Translations under genes and position numbers: made by a program
The notes under the pieces: model-generated
Told to the model about the DNA's origin: nothing
The model's database searches: none
Seen by the model: the letters and a program-made list of their open reading frames with translations, nothing else
Source: Lathyrus oleraceus
Taxonomy: Eukaryota > Streptophyta > Magnoliopsida > Fabales > Fabaceae
Direction: 5' to 3'
Length of the DNA stretch: 64,000 nucleotides
NCBI RefSeq assembly: GCF_024323335.1
Contig: NC_066581.1
Coordinates: 32,360,699-32,424,698, forward strand
Part shown: one piece after another, positions 47,130 through 59,249 of the stretch
Layout of the letters: each line of letters opens with the position of its first letter
Numbering within the stretch: the stretch's first letter is position 1

Positions 47130-48475
47130 TGAAGGAGAATTGCGGTCCAAAACGCAGCGGAAATTAAAATTTTCTCCTTTAGAAATCCTTACGAATGGTC
47201 ATGATCAGTGATAGAATATTTACCTCTTATGACGATTGAAACCTTTGGTGCAGATCTCTTGTGACGATCAAAACTTTTGATGCAGATCCACGAAGCGATC
47301 ACGAACGTTGAAAGATGACAACGTCTCTACTCAGTCCACACGAACGGATTCCTTCAATGTCAGTGCTAGCTGGTATGAATGAAGGCTTTGAGTGAGAGAG
47401 AGAGAGAGAGAGAGAGAGAAAATGAAAATAATGCAACCGCAATGAATCCTTCTGCACAAGGGTTCTATTTATAGAACCACTTGTGTGGGCTTCAAGCTAA
47501 AAAGTCCACTTAAGTGTATTTTGGCCCATATCTTATAATATGCCCAAAATCACTTAAGCTCATGGTACCTTACCATATTTCGTATTCTACTTAAGTACAC
47601 CGTACCTTTATGATGTTCTATAATTCACTTAAGGGCACCGTACCTTACGGTGTTCCTTAGTTACTCTATCTCTCATCAATCCTTCCCTTGTGTGTGACCC
47701 TGTAGGTTTTCGCGGCATTGGCAATTATATTAAATCATGTATTTAACATAATAAACAGTGAGCGGTATCTAGCAACACATCACTGCTACCCAAGACACGA
47801 AAATGTCATGTGATCTGACAATTCCTTCTGTGATAATACTTATGTGTATAATTACCCTTTTGCCCCTATGTCTATATTGAACACAAGGCATAGATCGTGT
47901 CATCCTTGTCCAGTTCAATATTGGGCCCATAGACATTTATCCTGTTATGCAGGATGGGCAAATTCCATCTAGGTCACTCATATCCCTCAGCATGCTTTAT
48001 GGAGTACCCATCAACTGTCTTTATGGTTATCCAGTTACGGACAACGTTGGATCAGCAGTAAAGCACTCGACTCTACATCTAGGGTCCATAGTGGTTTCAG
48101 GTCGAAGAGTGGTATACACCATTATCACCATGAGAATAACTTATGACACTTTGTATAACTTTCTATATAGTATTTTCATAGCGAGTCAATCCGGTATGAA
48201 TATTACTCTTAACATTCATACCTATGTTCAAGACTTGATAACTCCTTATCCATGATCTATGAGATGTGATCATCAGTCTATATGCATAATAGTCTTAATG
48301 TTTTAGTGTTATCCCACTTCACAATAAAGCTCGACTACGGGTACTTTAAGTCACACTTGATACATTAAACGGACTAGTTATTCTAGGGACTTTATTAAAC
48401 AAACATAATAAAGAAAAGCCTTTTATTATTCGATACAAGTACCAAAAGTATTGGCCTCTAGGGCTTACACCAACA
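47130..48475 (-). repeat. Angela LTR shared by unit 5 and B2 (B2 3' LTR)
   Basis: On its left are the leader and PBS of unit 5; on its right are the polypurine tract and RNase H of B2. It shares CAATGAATCCTTCTGC and TACGGTGTTCC with the B2 5' LTR rather than with units 1-4. A deletion of about 40 bp near 48350 (TTAATGTGTTCTCATG region) makes it 1346 bp. Confidence 0.85.
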
Positions 48476-48489
48476 ATCTCCCACTAGCA

Positions 48490-50396
48490 CTAGAGCCAAT
48501 CATGCATACCCCTAATGCCCATAGATCTAGTATGGCCATCATGCCTCTGCTGCGCAAGATGCTTTGTCAGTGGGTCAACAATATTGTCAAGTGTAGGTAC
48601 TCTGCATATTTTCACATCTCCTTTATCTGTTATCTCTCGAATGAGGTGATAATGCCTAAGTATGTGTTTGGATCGTTGGTGAGATCTAGGCTCCTTGGCT
48701 TGTGCGATAGCACCATTGTTATCACAGTAGAGACCAATGGGATCCACAATGCTAGGAACTATGCCAAGTTCACTAATGAACTTTTTGATCCAAACAGCTT
48801 CCTTTGCTGCACTTGAGGCAGTAATATACTCGGCCTCGGTTGTAGAATCAGCAACTGTATCTTGCTTTGAACTTTTCCAGCTCACAGCGCCACCGTTTAA
48901 GCAAAACACATAACCAGATTGCAATCTAAAGTCATCCTTATCTGTCTGGAAGCTAGCATCGGTGTATCCAATTATAGCCAACTCTTCCTGACCTCCATAT
49001 ATCAAGAATGAGTCCTTAGTCCTTCTCAAATACTTAAGGATATTCTTGACAGCTACCCAGTGAGCATCACCAGGATCATATTGGTACCTACTCGTTGCAC
49101 TTAAAGCATACGAGACATCTAGTCGAGTACATAACATGGCATACATGATAGATCCTATTGCAGATGCATATGGAATCTTATTCATGCGATCCCTTTCTTC
49201 CTTAGTTAAAGGGGACTGTGTTTTTGATAGACACATGCCATGTTGCATAGGTATGAATCCTTTCTTGGAATCATGCATATTAAAGCGTCTCAACACTTTG
49301 TCTATGTATGTACTCTGACTTAGGCCAAGCAGTTTTTGTGATCTATCTCTATAGATTCTGATTCCTGATATATAGGTTGCTTCACCTAGGTCCTTCATAG
49401 AAAAGCATTTCCCCAACCAAGACTTTACTTGTTGTAGGGTAGGGATATCGTTTCCAATGAGTAATATGTCATCTACATATAATACCAGGAAAACGATCAT
49501 GCTCCCACTAACCTTCTTGTAGACACAAGGCTCATCTTCGTTCTTGATGAATCCATATTGTTTTACTGTTTCATCAAAACGAAGATTCCAGCTTCTGGAA
49601 GCTTGCTTCAATCCATAGATTGATCTTTGTAACTTACATATCTTTTGGGCTTCCTCTGGTATGTCAAATCCTTCAGGCTGTGTCATGTACACATCCTCAA
49701 GAAGATTTCCATTAAGGAAAGCAGTTTTGACATCCATCTGCCATATTTCATAATCATGATATGCTGCGATAGCAAGTAAAATCCGAACAGATTTAAGCAT
49801 TGCAACTGGTGAAAAGGTTTCATCATAGTCAGTCCCATGAATTTGTTTATATCCTTTTGCAACCAGTCTTGCCTTATAGGTATGTACCTTACTATCCATG
49901 TCAGTCTTCTTTTGAAGACCCACTTGCATCCTATAGGGTTAACTCCTACAGGAGGCTCTACCAAGGTCCAAACTTGGTTTGTGTACATGGAATCCATTTC
50001 AGATTTCATGGCTTCTAACCACTTCTCAGACTCGGGACCAGTTATGGCCTCTTGGTAGGTCACAGGCTCATCTTGATCCATGAGTAATACATCACCTTGA
50101 TCAGTTATGAGATATCCATATCTCTCAGGTAGTTGACGTATCCTGCTTGACCTACGCTGGTCTTGTTCTACTTGAGCAGGTTGCTCTTCCACAACTTCTT
50201 GTGTTTCCTGCTCTAATTCCTCCATAGGTGTATCTATGTTTTGTGATTCTTGAATTTCTTCAAGCTCTACTTTCCTCCCACTGGTTCCTTTTGAAATAAA
50301 ATCCTTTTCTAGGAAAACTCCAGTTCGAGCGACAAACACTTTGCCCTTAGAAGGATTGTAGAAGTAATACCCTCTTCTTTCTTTAAGATACCCCAC
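48490..50396 (-). pseudogene. pol: B2 reverse transcriptase and RNase H, frameshifted
   Basis: The 5' part (LKERRGYYFYNPSKGKVF to GCKWVFK) and the 3' part (KKTDMDSKVHTYKARL to GMHDWL) are in different frames because one T is missing near 49912 compared with B1. The 3' part is 470 or so residues with YVDD, then full RNase H including GYTDASFQTDKDDF (deleted in B1), STTEAEYITAS, YCDNNGAIA. Apart from the one-base slip this region is better preserved than in B1. Confidence 0.85.
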
Positions 50397-51023
50397 AAAG
50401 AAACATTTGTCAGATTTGGGCTCAAGCTTAGTTGAAACTTGTCATTTCACATAAACTTCGCAACCCCAAATCTTCATGTAAGACATATGTGGTTTCTTAC
50501 CACTCTATATCTCATATGGTGTCTTCTCAATCTTTTTGGATGGAACACGGTTAAGTGTGTAAGCTGCTGTCAATAGTGCATGTCCCCAAAAGGAGTTTAG
50601 AAGATCGGTGTGACTCATCATGGATCGGACCATGTCTAACAGGGTTCGATTTCTTCTCTCAGATACATCATTCCATTGGGGTGTTCCAGGAGGAGTAAGT
50701 TGGGATAGGATCCCACACTCTTTCAGATGGCCATCAAACTCTAGGCTTAAATACTCACCACCTCGATCTGATCGAAGAGTTTTAATATTCTTACCTAGTT
50801 GGTTTTGTACTTCATTCTTGAATTCCTTGAACTTTTCAAAGGACTCTGATTTGTGTTTCATTAAATACACATAACCATATCTACTAAAATCATCAGTGAA
50901 TGTGATAAAGTACTGAAAACCTCCTCTGGCTGGTATGTTCAGTGGTCCACATACATCAGTATGTATGAGGGCCAAAAGATCCTTAGCTCTTTCACTTTTT
51001 CCTGTGAATGGAGATTTTGTCAT
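50397..51023 (-). pseudogene. pol: B2 integrase core, with stops
   Basis: Integrase core from MTKSPFTGK through LIHTDVCGP, LRSDRGGEY and VSERRNRTLLD retains all three acidic positions. TAG at about 50505 (Trp in B1, IWSGK) and TGA at about 50444 (Arg in B1, VKRQIS) end it. Protease, GAG-pre and the integrase zinc domain are missing: the frame is fused close to the zinc-knuckle end KYLE. Confidence 0.8.
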
Positions 51024-51816
51024 CTTCCAAGTACTTTGGGCAGTTTCTCTTCCAGTGTCTGGTCTTACCGCAATGGAAGTAGGTGCCTGCCTTTGCTATG
51101 CCTTCCACTAGGCTTCAAAGCAGCAACAGTGGGTCTGGGTTTGGCAACTTCCTTGCCTTTCCCTTTATCAACCTGCTTGGTGGGCCTTTTGTTCTGTCTC
51201 TTTCATTTCCGATCATCAGAATGGACTTCCCTTTTGTCTTCAGATTCTGCTCAGCAGTTCTTAACATGGCTAGCAACTCAGGAAGAGATTTGTCCAAATC
51301 ATTCATATTGAAATTTAGGACAAATTGACTGAATCTATCTGGCAACGATTGCAAGATCAAATCATTCGCAAGTTCCTTTCTGAGGGGTAAACCCAACCTT
51401 TCAAGGTTTTCCACGTACCCAATCATCTTAAGCACATGGGGACTTACAGGGGCTCCCTCAACTAACTTGCCTTGAAAAAGGGATTTTGAAACTTCAAACC
51501 TCTCATGCCTTGCTTGCTCTTGATAGAGCATCTTCAGGCGTTCGATCATATCGAACGCTGCCATGTTTTCATGTTGCTTTTGCAATTCTGAGTTCATGGT
51601 AGCTAGCATGCGACAAGCAGTTTCATTGGCATCATCGATATGCTTCTTATAAGCATCTCTTTCTACCTTATGTGCAGAACTAGGAGGTTCCTCTTCAGGA
51701 ACAGGTTTCTCCAAGACATACAGCTTTCTATTATGTTTGAGGACAATCCTCAGGTTGCGGTGCCAATCCAGAAAATTTGTCCCAGACAATTTTTCCTTGT
51801 CAAGGATTGATCGCAA
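51024..51816 (-). pseudogene. gag: B2 gag with zinc knuckle
   Basis: An Angela-type gag of about 210 residues starts MRSILDKEKLSGTNFLDWHR and runs through AFDMIERLKMLYQEQARHER and VSPHVLKMIGYVENLERLGL to LPELLAMLRTAEQNLKTKGK. A frameshift near 51185 leads to an early stop at 51115. In another frame the basic tail and zinc knuckle follow, reading YFHCGKTRHWKRNC; the first Cys is Tyr. This is the only near-complete Angela gag in the window and supplies what B1 lost. Confidence 0.8.
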
Positions 51817-52148
51817 GATGTTTGTTAGAGGTGTTTGTTGAGATTAATGAAAATATAAGTATCATTGACATATTTAATTAGGCCTTTAATTAAATATGCT
51901 CCCACTATTTTACTCAAAACAAATGACCCTCATATTTTGATTCGGAAAATCCCGTTGGAAGATTTTCTAGTGGGTTGAGATCCATATTTCACTTCGTTCT
52001 AAGTCCGCGTAGGTGGATTACACAAAACTAGGTTATTTAAGTAGGAACTCCTTCCAATTGTATCTTATACAACTCTCAAAAATTTCAGTTGGGTGAATAA
52101 CTCCTTATTCCAATCCATCATATGGATCATTCCTAACTCTTGCTTCTA

Positions 52149-52479
52149 AACATATATAATCTTATTATAATTAAGTTTGAGCCATTGTTTTAGCAGTTGG
52201 ATATTACAATTATCCCATCGCACCTTACTAATATAGAACATGCACCTCGCGTAGGCGAAACCTACATTATCCGATACTAGTCTTGATGAGTGCTAAAACT
52301 TGGAAAGCAAACATATATAATATTATTATCATTTGTTTAGTTAAGTTTGACCCATTGTCTTAGCAATTGGATATTACAATTATCCCATCGCACCTTACTA
52401 ATATAGAACATGCACCTCGCGTAGGCGAAACCTACATTATTCGATACTAGTCTTGATGAGTGCTAAAAATTGGAAAGCA
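52149..52479. repeat. 161-bp tandem duplication in the B2 leader
   Basis: Two copies start AACATATATAAT at 52149 and 52310 and end TTGGAAAGCA. The second copy keeps TTTGTTTAGTTAAG, partly missing from the first. B1 has one copy. Confidence 0.85.
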
Positions 52480-52670
52480 TAAACTTAATATTTAGTTTGA
52501 GGGAATCATAATTGTTCCGATCTCTCCGGCTTATTTATCATATAAATCGTCTCTCACATGCATCAACATATATTCACATGCATCAACATACATAATGAAA
52601 CAGTTATGGCCCCTAGCGCAATTGTTCTCCCAAGCCAATGAGAGAACCTAAGCTAACCTAATAACGATCT

Positions 52671-52841
52671 AAGCTTCTCCAAGAAAGATCTTCAAGGTTG
52701 TCCTCCTTTGATATTGAATTCTTCTCTAAGCTTCTCCAAGCAAGATCTTCAAGGTTGTCCTCCTTTGATATTGAATTCTTCTCTAAGCTTCTCCAAGCAA
52801 GATCTTCAAGGTTGTCCTCCTTTGATATTGAATTCTTCTCT
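52671..52841. repeat. 57-bp tandem repeat, three copies
   Basis: Units at 52671, 52728 and 52785, each starting AAGCTTCTCCAAG and ending GAATTCTTCTCT. The first differs by one base (AAGAAAG for AAGCAAG). Confidence 0.95.
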
Positions 52842-53298
52842 TTCTCTTGACATTGTCTTCTTCTCTTTCTTCATAACATTACATTACAGAAGAAACTCAT
52901 TTTACATACGAGGGATTGAGATGAGAAAAGAAGTTACATTAAGAGATTAAAAGGAGAGGCACGACACGCAGGTCGTATTTTAAAACCCAAAACAAAATAA
53001 AGGATAACTAAGGCCATAACTGATCACCACAAAACGATAATAATAAACACATTATTATTATTATTATTATTTTAATTCTTTTAATTAATTAAAACCAAAT
53101 TAAATTTCGGCGACTGATCACACTACGCAGAGTTAGCCGGGGATTCCGCTGCCCGGTCAGCGGACGGGGGTCAAGGGGGCAGCGCCCCTGTCCAAAATTT
53201 TTAATGAACAATTCATTTGAAATGGACATCATTTTGCATAAACACAACTCTTGCGCAGTCACAAAACTGAAAACCCCGAGAATTCTGACTCTGTGAAT

Positions 53299-53472
53299 GT
53301 GACGACCGTCACTAGCTTGTTACGACCGTCCCAGGCCCATGACGAACGTCACGCGGCCAAAAACAGAAATGCCTAGAATTTTGGATTTGTGAATGAGACG
53401 ACCGTCACAAAGCATTTGACGACCGTCATGTCCAGCTTGTTACGATCGTCACAAGCTCGTGACGAACGTCAC
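53299..53472. repeat. Diverged palindrome cluster of B2
   Basis: About eight variants of GTGACGACCGTCAC, several as GTGACGAACGTCAC or TTACGATCGTCAC, in the same leader position as in the array units but shorter. Confidence 0.75.
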
Positions 53473-54000
53473 GCGGCCAAAATAACAGAACTTTGAAACT
53501 GTCAACAAACGTGTTCCAAAAAGCCCTAAATTCACAACTCTTTGACGACACAACCCTTGCGTCGTCACCAACCCTAATGCGCCAATTTCAGACCGTCAAA
53601 CACACCTCGATTGTTGATTCAGTATGATTGATCAACAGGTCATTGCTTCACCATACTAATGTTGGATCCGAAGCAAATGACCATTGATCGCTCAAAGGAA
53701 AACAACCATTTAGTGTTTGAATGAACGAAACAGAAACAGTATATCATATATACCGTACTTTGCATTAGGATTACTTATATCATATATAAGTTGATCGGTC
53801 TCAATTGCATAACCTATGGGCGATTGATGTATCGCTGCTTCACCATACTAATGTCGGTTCCGAAGCATAGTCAACATCGATCATCCAACTCGTACACTCA
53901 TGATGCCAAATTTAATTACCCGTTTAATTAATTTATTCATTCTGTCTTTTAATCATATTAATACAGAAATTAAACAACTATCTGATTCATGGTTTCGTAA

Positions 54001-54015
54001 GTGGCTCTGATACCA
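54001..54015 (-). other. Primer-binding site of B2
   Basis: The minus strand reads TGGTATCAGAGCCAC, one base from the 5' LTR end. Confidence 0.75.
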
Positions 54016-54016
54016 C

Positions 54017-54276
54017 TGAAGGAGAATTGCGATCCAAAACGCAGCGGAAATTAAAATTTTCTCCTTTAGAGATCCTTACGAATGGTCATGATCAGTGATA
54101 GAATATTTACCTCTTGTGACGATTGAAACCTTTGGTGCAGATCTCTTGTGACGATCAAAACCTTTGATGCAGATCCACGGAGCGGTCACGAACGTTGAAC
54201 GATGACAACGTCTCTACTCAGTCCACACGAAAGGATTCCTTCAATCTCAGTGCTAGCTGGTACGAATGAAGGCTTT

Positions 54277-54319
<43 letters not shown>

Positions 54320-55410
54320 CGAAAATAATGCAACCGCAATGAATCCTTCTACACAAGGGTTCTATTTATAGAACCACTTGTGTGGGCTTCAAGCTAAAAA
54401 GCCCACTTAAGTCTATTTTGGCCCATATCTTATAATATGCCCAAAATCACTTAAGCTCATGGTACCTTACCATATTTCGTATTCTACTTAAGTACACCGT
54501 ACCTTTACGATGTTCTACAATTCACTTAAGGGCACCGTACCTTACGGTGTTCCTTAGTTACTCTATCTCTCATCAATCCGTCCTTTGTGTGTGACCCTGT
54601 AGATTTTCGCGGCATTGGCAATTATATTAAATCATGTATTTAACATAATAAACAGTGAGCGGTATCTAGCAACACATCACTGCTACCCAAGACACGAAAA
54701 TGTCATGTGATCTGACAATTCCTTCTGTGATAATACTTATGTGTACAATTACCCTTTTGCCCTTATGTCTATATTGAACACAAGGCATATATCGTGTCAT
54801 CCTTGTCCAGTTCAATATTGGGCCCATAGACATTTATCCTGTTATGCAGGATGGACAAATTCCATCTAGGTCACTCATGTCCCTCAGCATGCTTTGTGGA
54901 GTACCCATCAACTGTCTTTATGGTTATCCAGTTACGGACAACGTTGGATCAACAGTAAAGCACTCGACTCTACATCTAGGGTCCATAGTGGTTTCAGGTC
55001 GAAGAGTGGTATACACCATTATCACCATGAGAATAACTTATGACACTTTGTATAACTTTCTATATAGTATTCTCATAGCGGGTCAATCCGGTATGAATAT
55101 TACTCTTAACATTCATACCTATGTTCAAGACTTGATAACTCCTTATCCATGATCCATGAGATGTGATCATCAGTCTATATGCATAATAGTCTTAATGTTT
55201 TAGTGTTATCCCACTTCACAATAAAGCTCGACTACGGATACTTTAAGAATAGTGTCCTTATGTTTAATGTGATCTCATGATCAAGTCACACTTGATACAT
55301 TAAACGGACTAGCTATTCTAGGGACTTTATTAAACAAACGTAATAAAGAAAAACCTTTTATTATTCGATACAAGTACCAAAAGTATTGGCCTCTAGGGCT
55401 TACACCAACA
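54017..55410 (-). repeat. 5' LTR of B2
   Basis: A 1394-bp LTR with intact TG...CA ends and the TATA inverted repeat. It is more diverged from unit LTRs (GGTGTTCC, AGATTTTCGCGGC, GTATGAATATTACTC). CGAAACTAG follows, and no Angela sequence is seen beyond. Confidence 0.85.
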
Positions 55411-56265
55411 CGAAACTAGTTACTTGAATAGTAAATAAGATAAGTAAAAATAACTTAAATGGAAAAGGAATTTATTTGCATAAGTGTAAATGTGGTAGTC
55501 AAATACATTTCTTCAGAAAAATTTATTTCTCACTTGTGTGTGGGTACTTCGAGTGTAGGTTGAAGTTTATAATGATTTTAGCCACCTGGAATACTAACAC
55601 TAGAACACCTATTTATAATGCTACGAAACTAACGGTCTTCCAACATTCAAATACCTTTCTATCCGACACGTCATATCTGCATGCTTAACTGAACTAAACC
55701 AAACCATAATAAAAATTTACTTGAACTGAACAAAATCGTTCAATTTACCTATAACCGAACTGAACCAAAATCATTGGTTTGACATATCGTTTAGAAGACA
55801 ATTTTTCCAAGCCGAACCATTTATTAAAGAATCGTACCATTAAACTATTTTTCAAATTCTTTTAAAAGTAAATTTAATACTTGTTTTCAGTATTTTTTAT
55901 TTTTAATTTCGGTTCGGTTCGATTATAGTTTCAATTTGGTTTCAGTTTCGGTACAATTCTAGAATTGTTTTGTACAATATAGTTTTGTTCACTAACCAAA
56001 CATAACAGTTCGCTTATTTTAACTTCAATTCGGCGATTCAGTTCAATTCTTGATTTTTTTTGAACACCTGTTGGTCTTGATTGGTGACCTATAACAGTAA
56101 TTTGTTTTTGGCATTCTTTAGTTTGCTTTGATATTTGGATGTTTCTCCTATTTTATTTTCCCTACAAACAATACAATTACGGTATCAATCAATTGCTATT
56201 AAATTGGATATGTGTCATGAGTGGAAATAGTTTGAACAGTATATATATATATATATATATATTAT
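55411..56265. other. Unassigned AT-rich segment
   Basis: No credible gene. 55695-56065 is rich in AACCGAACTGAACC and its complement GGTTCGGTTCG in partly inverted order, and ends TTTGAACACCTG, a style seen in small non-autonomous DNA elements, but no matching left end was found. 56241-56265 is an (AT)n tract next to the Ale element. Confidence 0.4.
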
Positions 56266-56422
56266 TGGAATGATAGGCCCTGCCTTTCTATTGATTTTCA
56301 ATGATATATATACAATCAGTTTTTTTCTCTGTCTGTTTGCTATACAATCAAGACTATTTAATAACAATAATATTCTAATAATAACAATGATATCCTAGTA
56401 ATAACAATGACATTCTAATACA
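56266..56422 (-). repeat. 3' LTR of the Ale element
   Basis: TGGAATGATAGG to CTAATACA on the plus strand (TGTATTAG...ATTCCA on the minus strand). It is followed by CCCCCGTAGTC, the complement of a polypurine tract. It has one more AATAACAATGAT-type repeat than the 5' LTR. Confidence 0.8.
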
Positions 56423-59246
56423 CCCCCGTAGTCGAAACGGGAGGCTGACGAATGTTGAGACTATCACGAAAATCATCAAAGAGTTGCAACGGAAGTCCTT
56501 TGGTAAAGATGTCAGCGATTTGGTAACGTGAAGGGACATATAAGACCCGTACTTGGCCGCGGGCGACTTTTTCATGCACAAAATGTATATCCATCTCGAT
56601 GTGTTTGGTACGCTGATGTTGAATTGGGTTGCCAGATAGATAGACATGACTCACATTGTCAAATTAGACTATAGTGGTTGTTGTGACTGGGCAATGTAGT
56701 TCCAACAGTAAGTTTCTAATCCAACAAGATTCAGATACTACATTGGCGACTCCACGGTACTCGGCTTCGGCATTGGACCGAGAGAGGGTGTGCTGGCGTT
56801 TGGCAGACCATGATATTAAATTGTCACCAAGATAGAAATAGTAAGCAGAGGTGGATCGCCTGGTGTCTGGGCAACCAGCCCAATCTGCATCAGTGTAAGA
56901 AACCAATTTGCTGACAGAGGAGGGATGCAAGTGAAGGCCGAAATCAATAGTGCCGTGAATATACCGAATTATACGCTTCAGTGCTGAGATATGTTGTGTT
57001 TTTGGGTCATGCATGAATAGGCATACCTGTTGTACTGCATAAGAGATATTGGGTCTTGTGAAGGTTAAATACTGCAATGCTCCTGCAAGACTCCGATATT
57101 CAGTTGGGTCATGATATGGATTCCCAGAAGAGCCACTGAGTTTTGCCTTGGTGTCGACTGGAGTGGGTGATGGTTTACAAGAGGACATGCCTGCTCGTTC
57201 TATAATTTCCTCTGCATATTTTCTTTGAGACAAGAAAAGACTACCTGTATGTTTGGTGACAGATATTCCCAGAAAATAACTTAGAGGACCCAAATCCTTC
57301 ATGGCGAATTCAGAACTAAGTTTAGATATAATAGAGTCACGAAGAGCATCAGACGAAGCAATGAGAATTATGTCATCCACATATAGAAGGATATAAGCAG
57401 TATCAATACCGCGATGAAAAACGAATAAGGAATGATCAGAGATGCTGTCAGAGAAACCCAATGTGGCAACATAATCAGTGAATCTTTGGTACCAGGCACG
57501 AGGTGCTTGTTTTAGACCATAGAGAGACTTTTTGAGTAGACAAACGTGCTCAGGATATTGTCGATCACGGAATCCAGGAGGCTGGTGCATATACACTGTT
57601 TCATCCAGATTTCTGTGCAAAAAGGCATTTTTGACATCTAGTTGGTGAAGACACCATGATTTGGATATTGCAATGCTAAGTACCATGCGAATAGTGGCCG
57701 GTTTGACGACGGGGCTGAAGGTTTCACCATAATCGCCATCTGATTGTTGATTAGCACCATTACCTACAAGACGAGCTTTGTATCGCTCAAAAGATCCATC
57801 AGATTTCTTCTTGTGCCTGAAAATCCACAAACTTCGAATAACATTAGCATTAGAGGGACGAGGAACTAATTCCCACGTCTTATTTTCAATAAGAGCATAA
57901 TATTCGTCTTTCATGGCCATTTTCCAATTAGGATCTCTTAATGCATCAATTGGATTTGTAGGCAAAGGAGAGATTGATTGGTGGGTTGATGTGTGTAGGT
58001 TGAAAAGCTTACGGGGTTTGACAATTTCGTGTTGTGACTGGGTTGTCATTTGAGGTGAATGAGGTGCAGGAGGGGAAATGGGTGTCGGAATAGGTGCAGA
58101 GGAGGTGGTAGGTGTTGTTTTTGTAGATGAAGTTGTTGTTTGGGAGGGAGAAGGTGTTTGAGTCGTGGGTGTAGTTTGTTGGGCCGAGGGAGAGGTTGTT
58201 TGATTCGTGGTTGGAGGGGGAGGAGTTTGTGGTGCTGCTGGTGATGGTGGTTGGGTGACAGTTACGTTGGGAGAGGGGGCTGCTGGAGATGTGGTGTACA
58301 AGTGTGAGGGAAGAAGGGGGATTATGCCGTCATCTAAGAAGTTATAGTTAGTCGTTGTAGGCGCATTCATGGTGGAAAAGGGAAACGTATTTTCCTCAAA
58401 AATGACATGCCGAGAAATAATGATTTTATGACTTGACAATTCGTAACACTTATAACCTCTATGATTAGACGGATATCCTAGAAAGACACATGGTGTAGAC
58501 CGAGGTTGGAGTTTATTCCTAGTGGTGGACGGAATTAAGGGATAACAAAGACATCCAAATACTCGGAGGTGTGAATAAGACGGATATTTTTGGTAGAGAA
58601 TTTTGGTGGGTGATTGGAGAGTGAGTTTCTTATTTGGAAGTATGTTGTGTAGGTAAGTGGCCATTTGAAGAGCATGGTGCCAGAAAACCGGTGGAATAAA
58701 AGCATGAGCAAGGAGGGTTCGGATTATATTATTGATTGTACGAATTTTTCTTTCGGCTTTTCCATTTTGTGGGGAGGTATGAGGACAAGAGAATCGAAAA
58801 GACATTCCATTTTGTTCACAAAACTTATGAAAGAGAGCATTATCGTATTCCTTTCCATTGTCACATTGAAAACATTTTATTTCACGTTTAAATTGTGTTT
58901 TAATGTGAGCACGGAATTGTAAAAAAATGGAATGTACTTGTGATTTGTTAGAAATTGGAAAAGTCCACAAAAAATTAGTAAAATCATCAAGAAATAAAAC
59001 ATAGTAACGATGCCCTCCGGAGCTTAATACCGGAGATGTCCAAAGATCGCTATGAACAATGTCAAAAGGCATACAAGTAAATGACAAGGAATTATAAAAA
59101 GGCAATTTTATTTGTTTTCCAAGTGGACAAGATTGACAAAAGAAATCATTTCGAAACTTATTACACACCAAAAGTTTGTTTCGATGAAGAGAATTTAAGA
59201 TAGGAGCACCTGGATGTCCTAAACGACTATGACATAACTCGTTAGA
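56415..59246 (-). pseudogene. pol: Ale pol: integrase, reverse transcriptase, RNase H
   Basis: After a TAA at 59247 the frame runs through the integrase zinc domain (SRLGHPGAP, CQSCPLGK), and an open stretch of 835 residues from the Met at 59171. Integrase acidic positions are in IVHSDLW (42), CDNGKEY (104) and GKAERK (140). Residues 295-375 are a Pro/Thr/Ser/Gln-rich linker. Reverse transcriptase has YVDD at 597-600, then RNase H with YTDADWAG and SNAEAEY. A TAG at 56664 stands for the Tyr of the YxDN motif; 79 more codons follow in frame (SGNPIQHQRTKHIEMDIHFV, ADIFTKGL). Only two stops affect this 2.8-kb region. Confidence 0.85.
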
Positions 59247-59249
59247 TTA

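Larger units (their letters stand above)
22211..48475 (+). repeat. Tandem array of a 5.76-kb composite retrotransposon unit (U1-U5)
   Basis: Unit starts (GGCTAACCCTAATC) lie at about 22211, 27961, 33717, 39485 and 45241, so periods are about 5750, 5756, 5768 and 5756 bp. Each unit reads T32 ORF, antisense Angela leader with palindromes, PBS, one Angela LTR, TGAAG, 3' half of A pol, A 3' spacer. U5 stops after the LTR, where B2 begins. Units are nearly identical but carry private substitutions, small indels and different stop codons. Confidence 0.9.
51840..54016 (-). other. B2 leader between gag and PBS
   Basis: An unusually long untranslated leader without genes. Reading upward it holds a 161-bp duplication (52149-52479), three 57-bp repeats (52671-52841), an ATT microsatellite (about 53052-53078), a GC-rich hairpin-prone stretch (about 53130-53205: GGGGCGCTGCCCC-type on the minus strand), and the palindrome cluster. 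It is the best view of the leader before T32 replaced part of it in B1. Confidence 0.65.
47130..55410 (-). mobile_element. Angela-like element B2, rearranged
   Basis: It has two LTRs, PBS, long leader, gag, part of integrase, reverse transcriptase and RNase H, all on the minus strand. Protease and the GAG-pre/integrase zinc domain are deleted. Right flank is CGAAA and left flank is leader DNA, so no target duplication exists, which fits a recombinant end. LTRs differ from each other more than those of B1, for example by the deletion near 48350. Confidence 0.8.

Noticed and set aside
55695..56065. A complete MITE rich in GGTTCGGTT
   Set aside because: The right end looks plausible, but neither a matching left end nor a target duplication was found.
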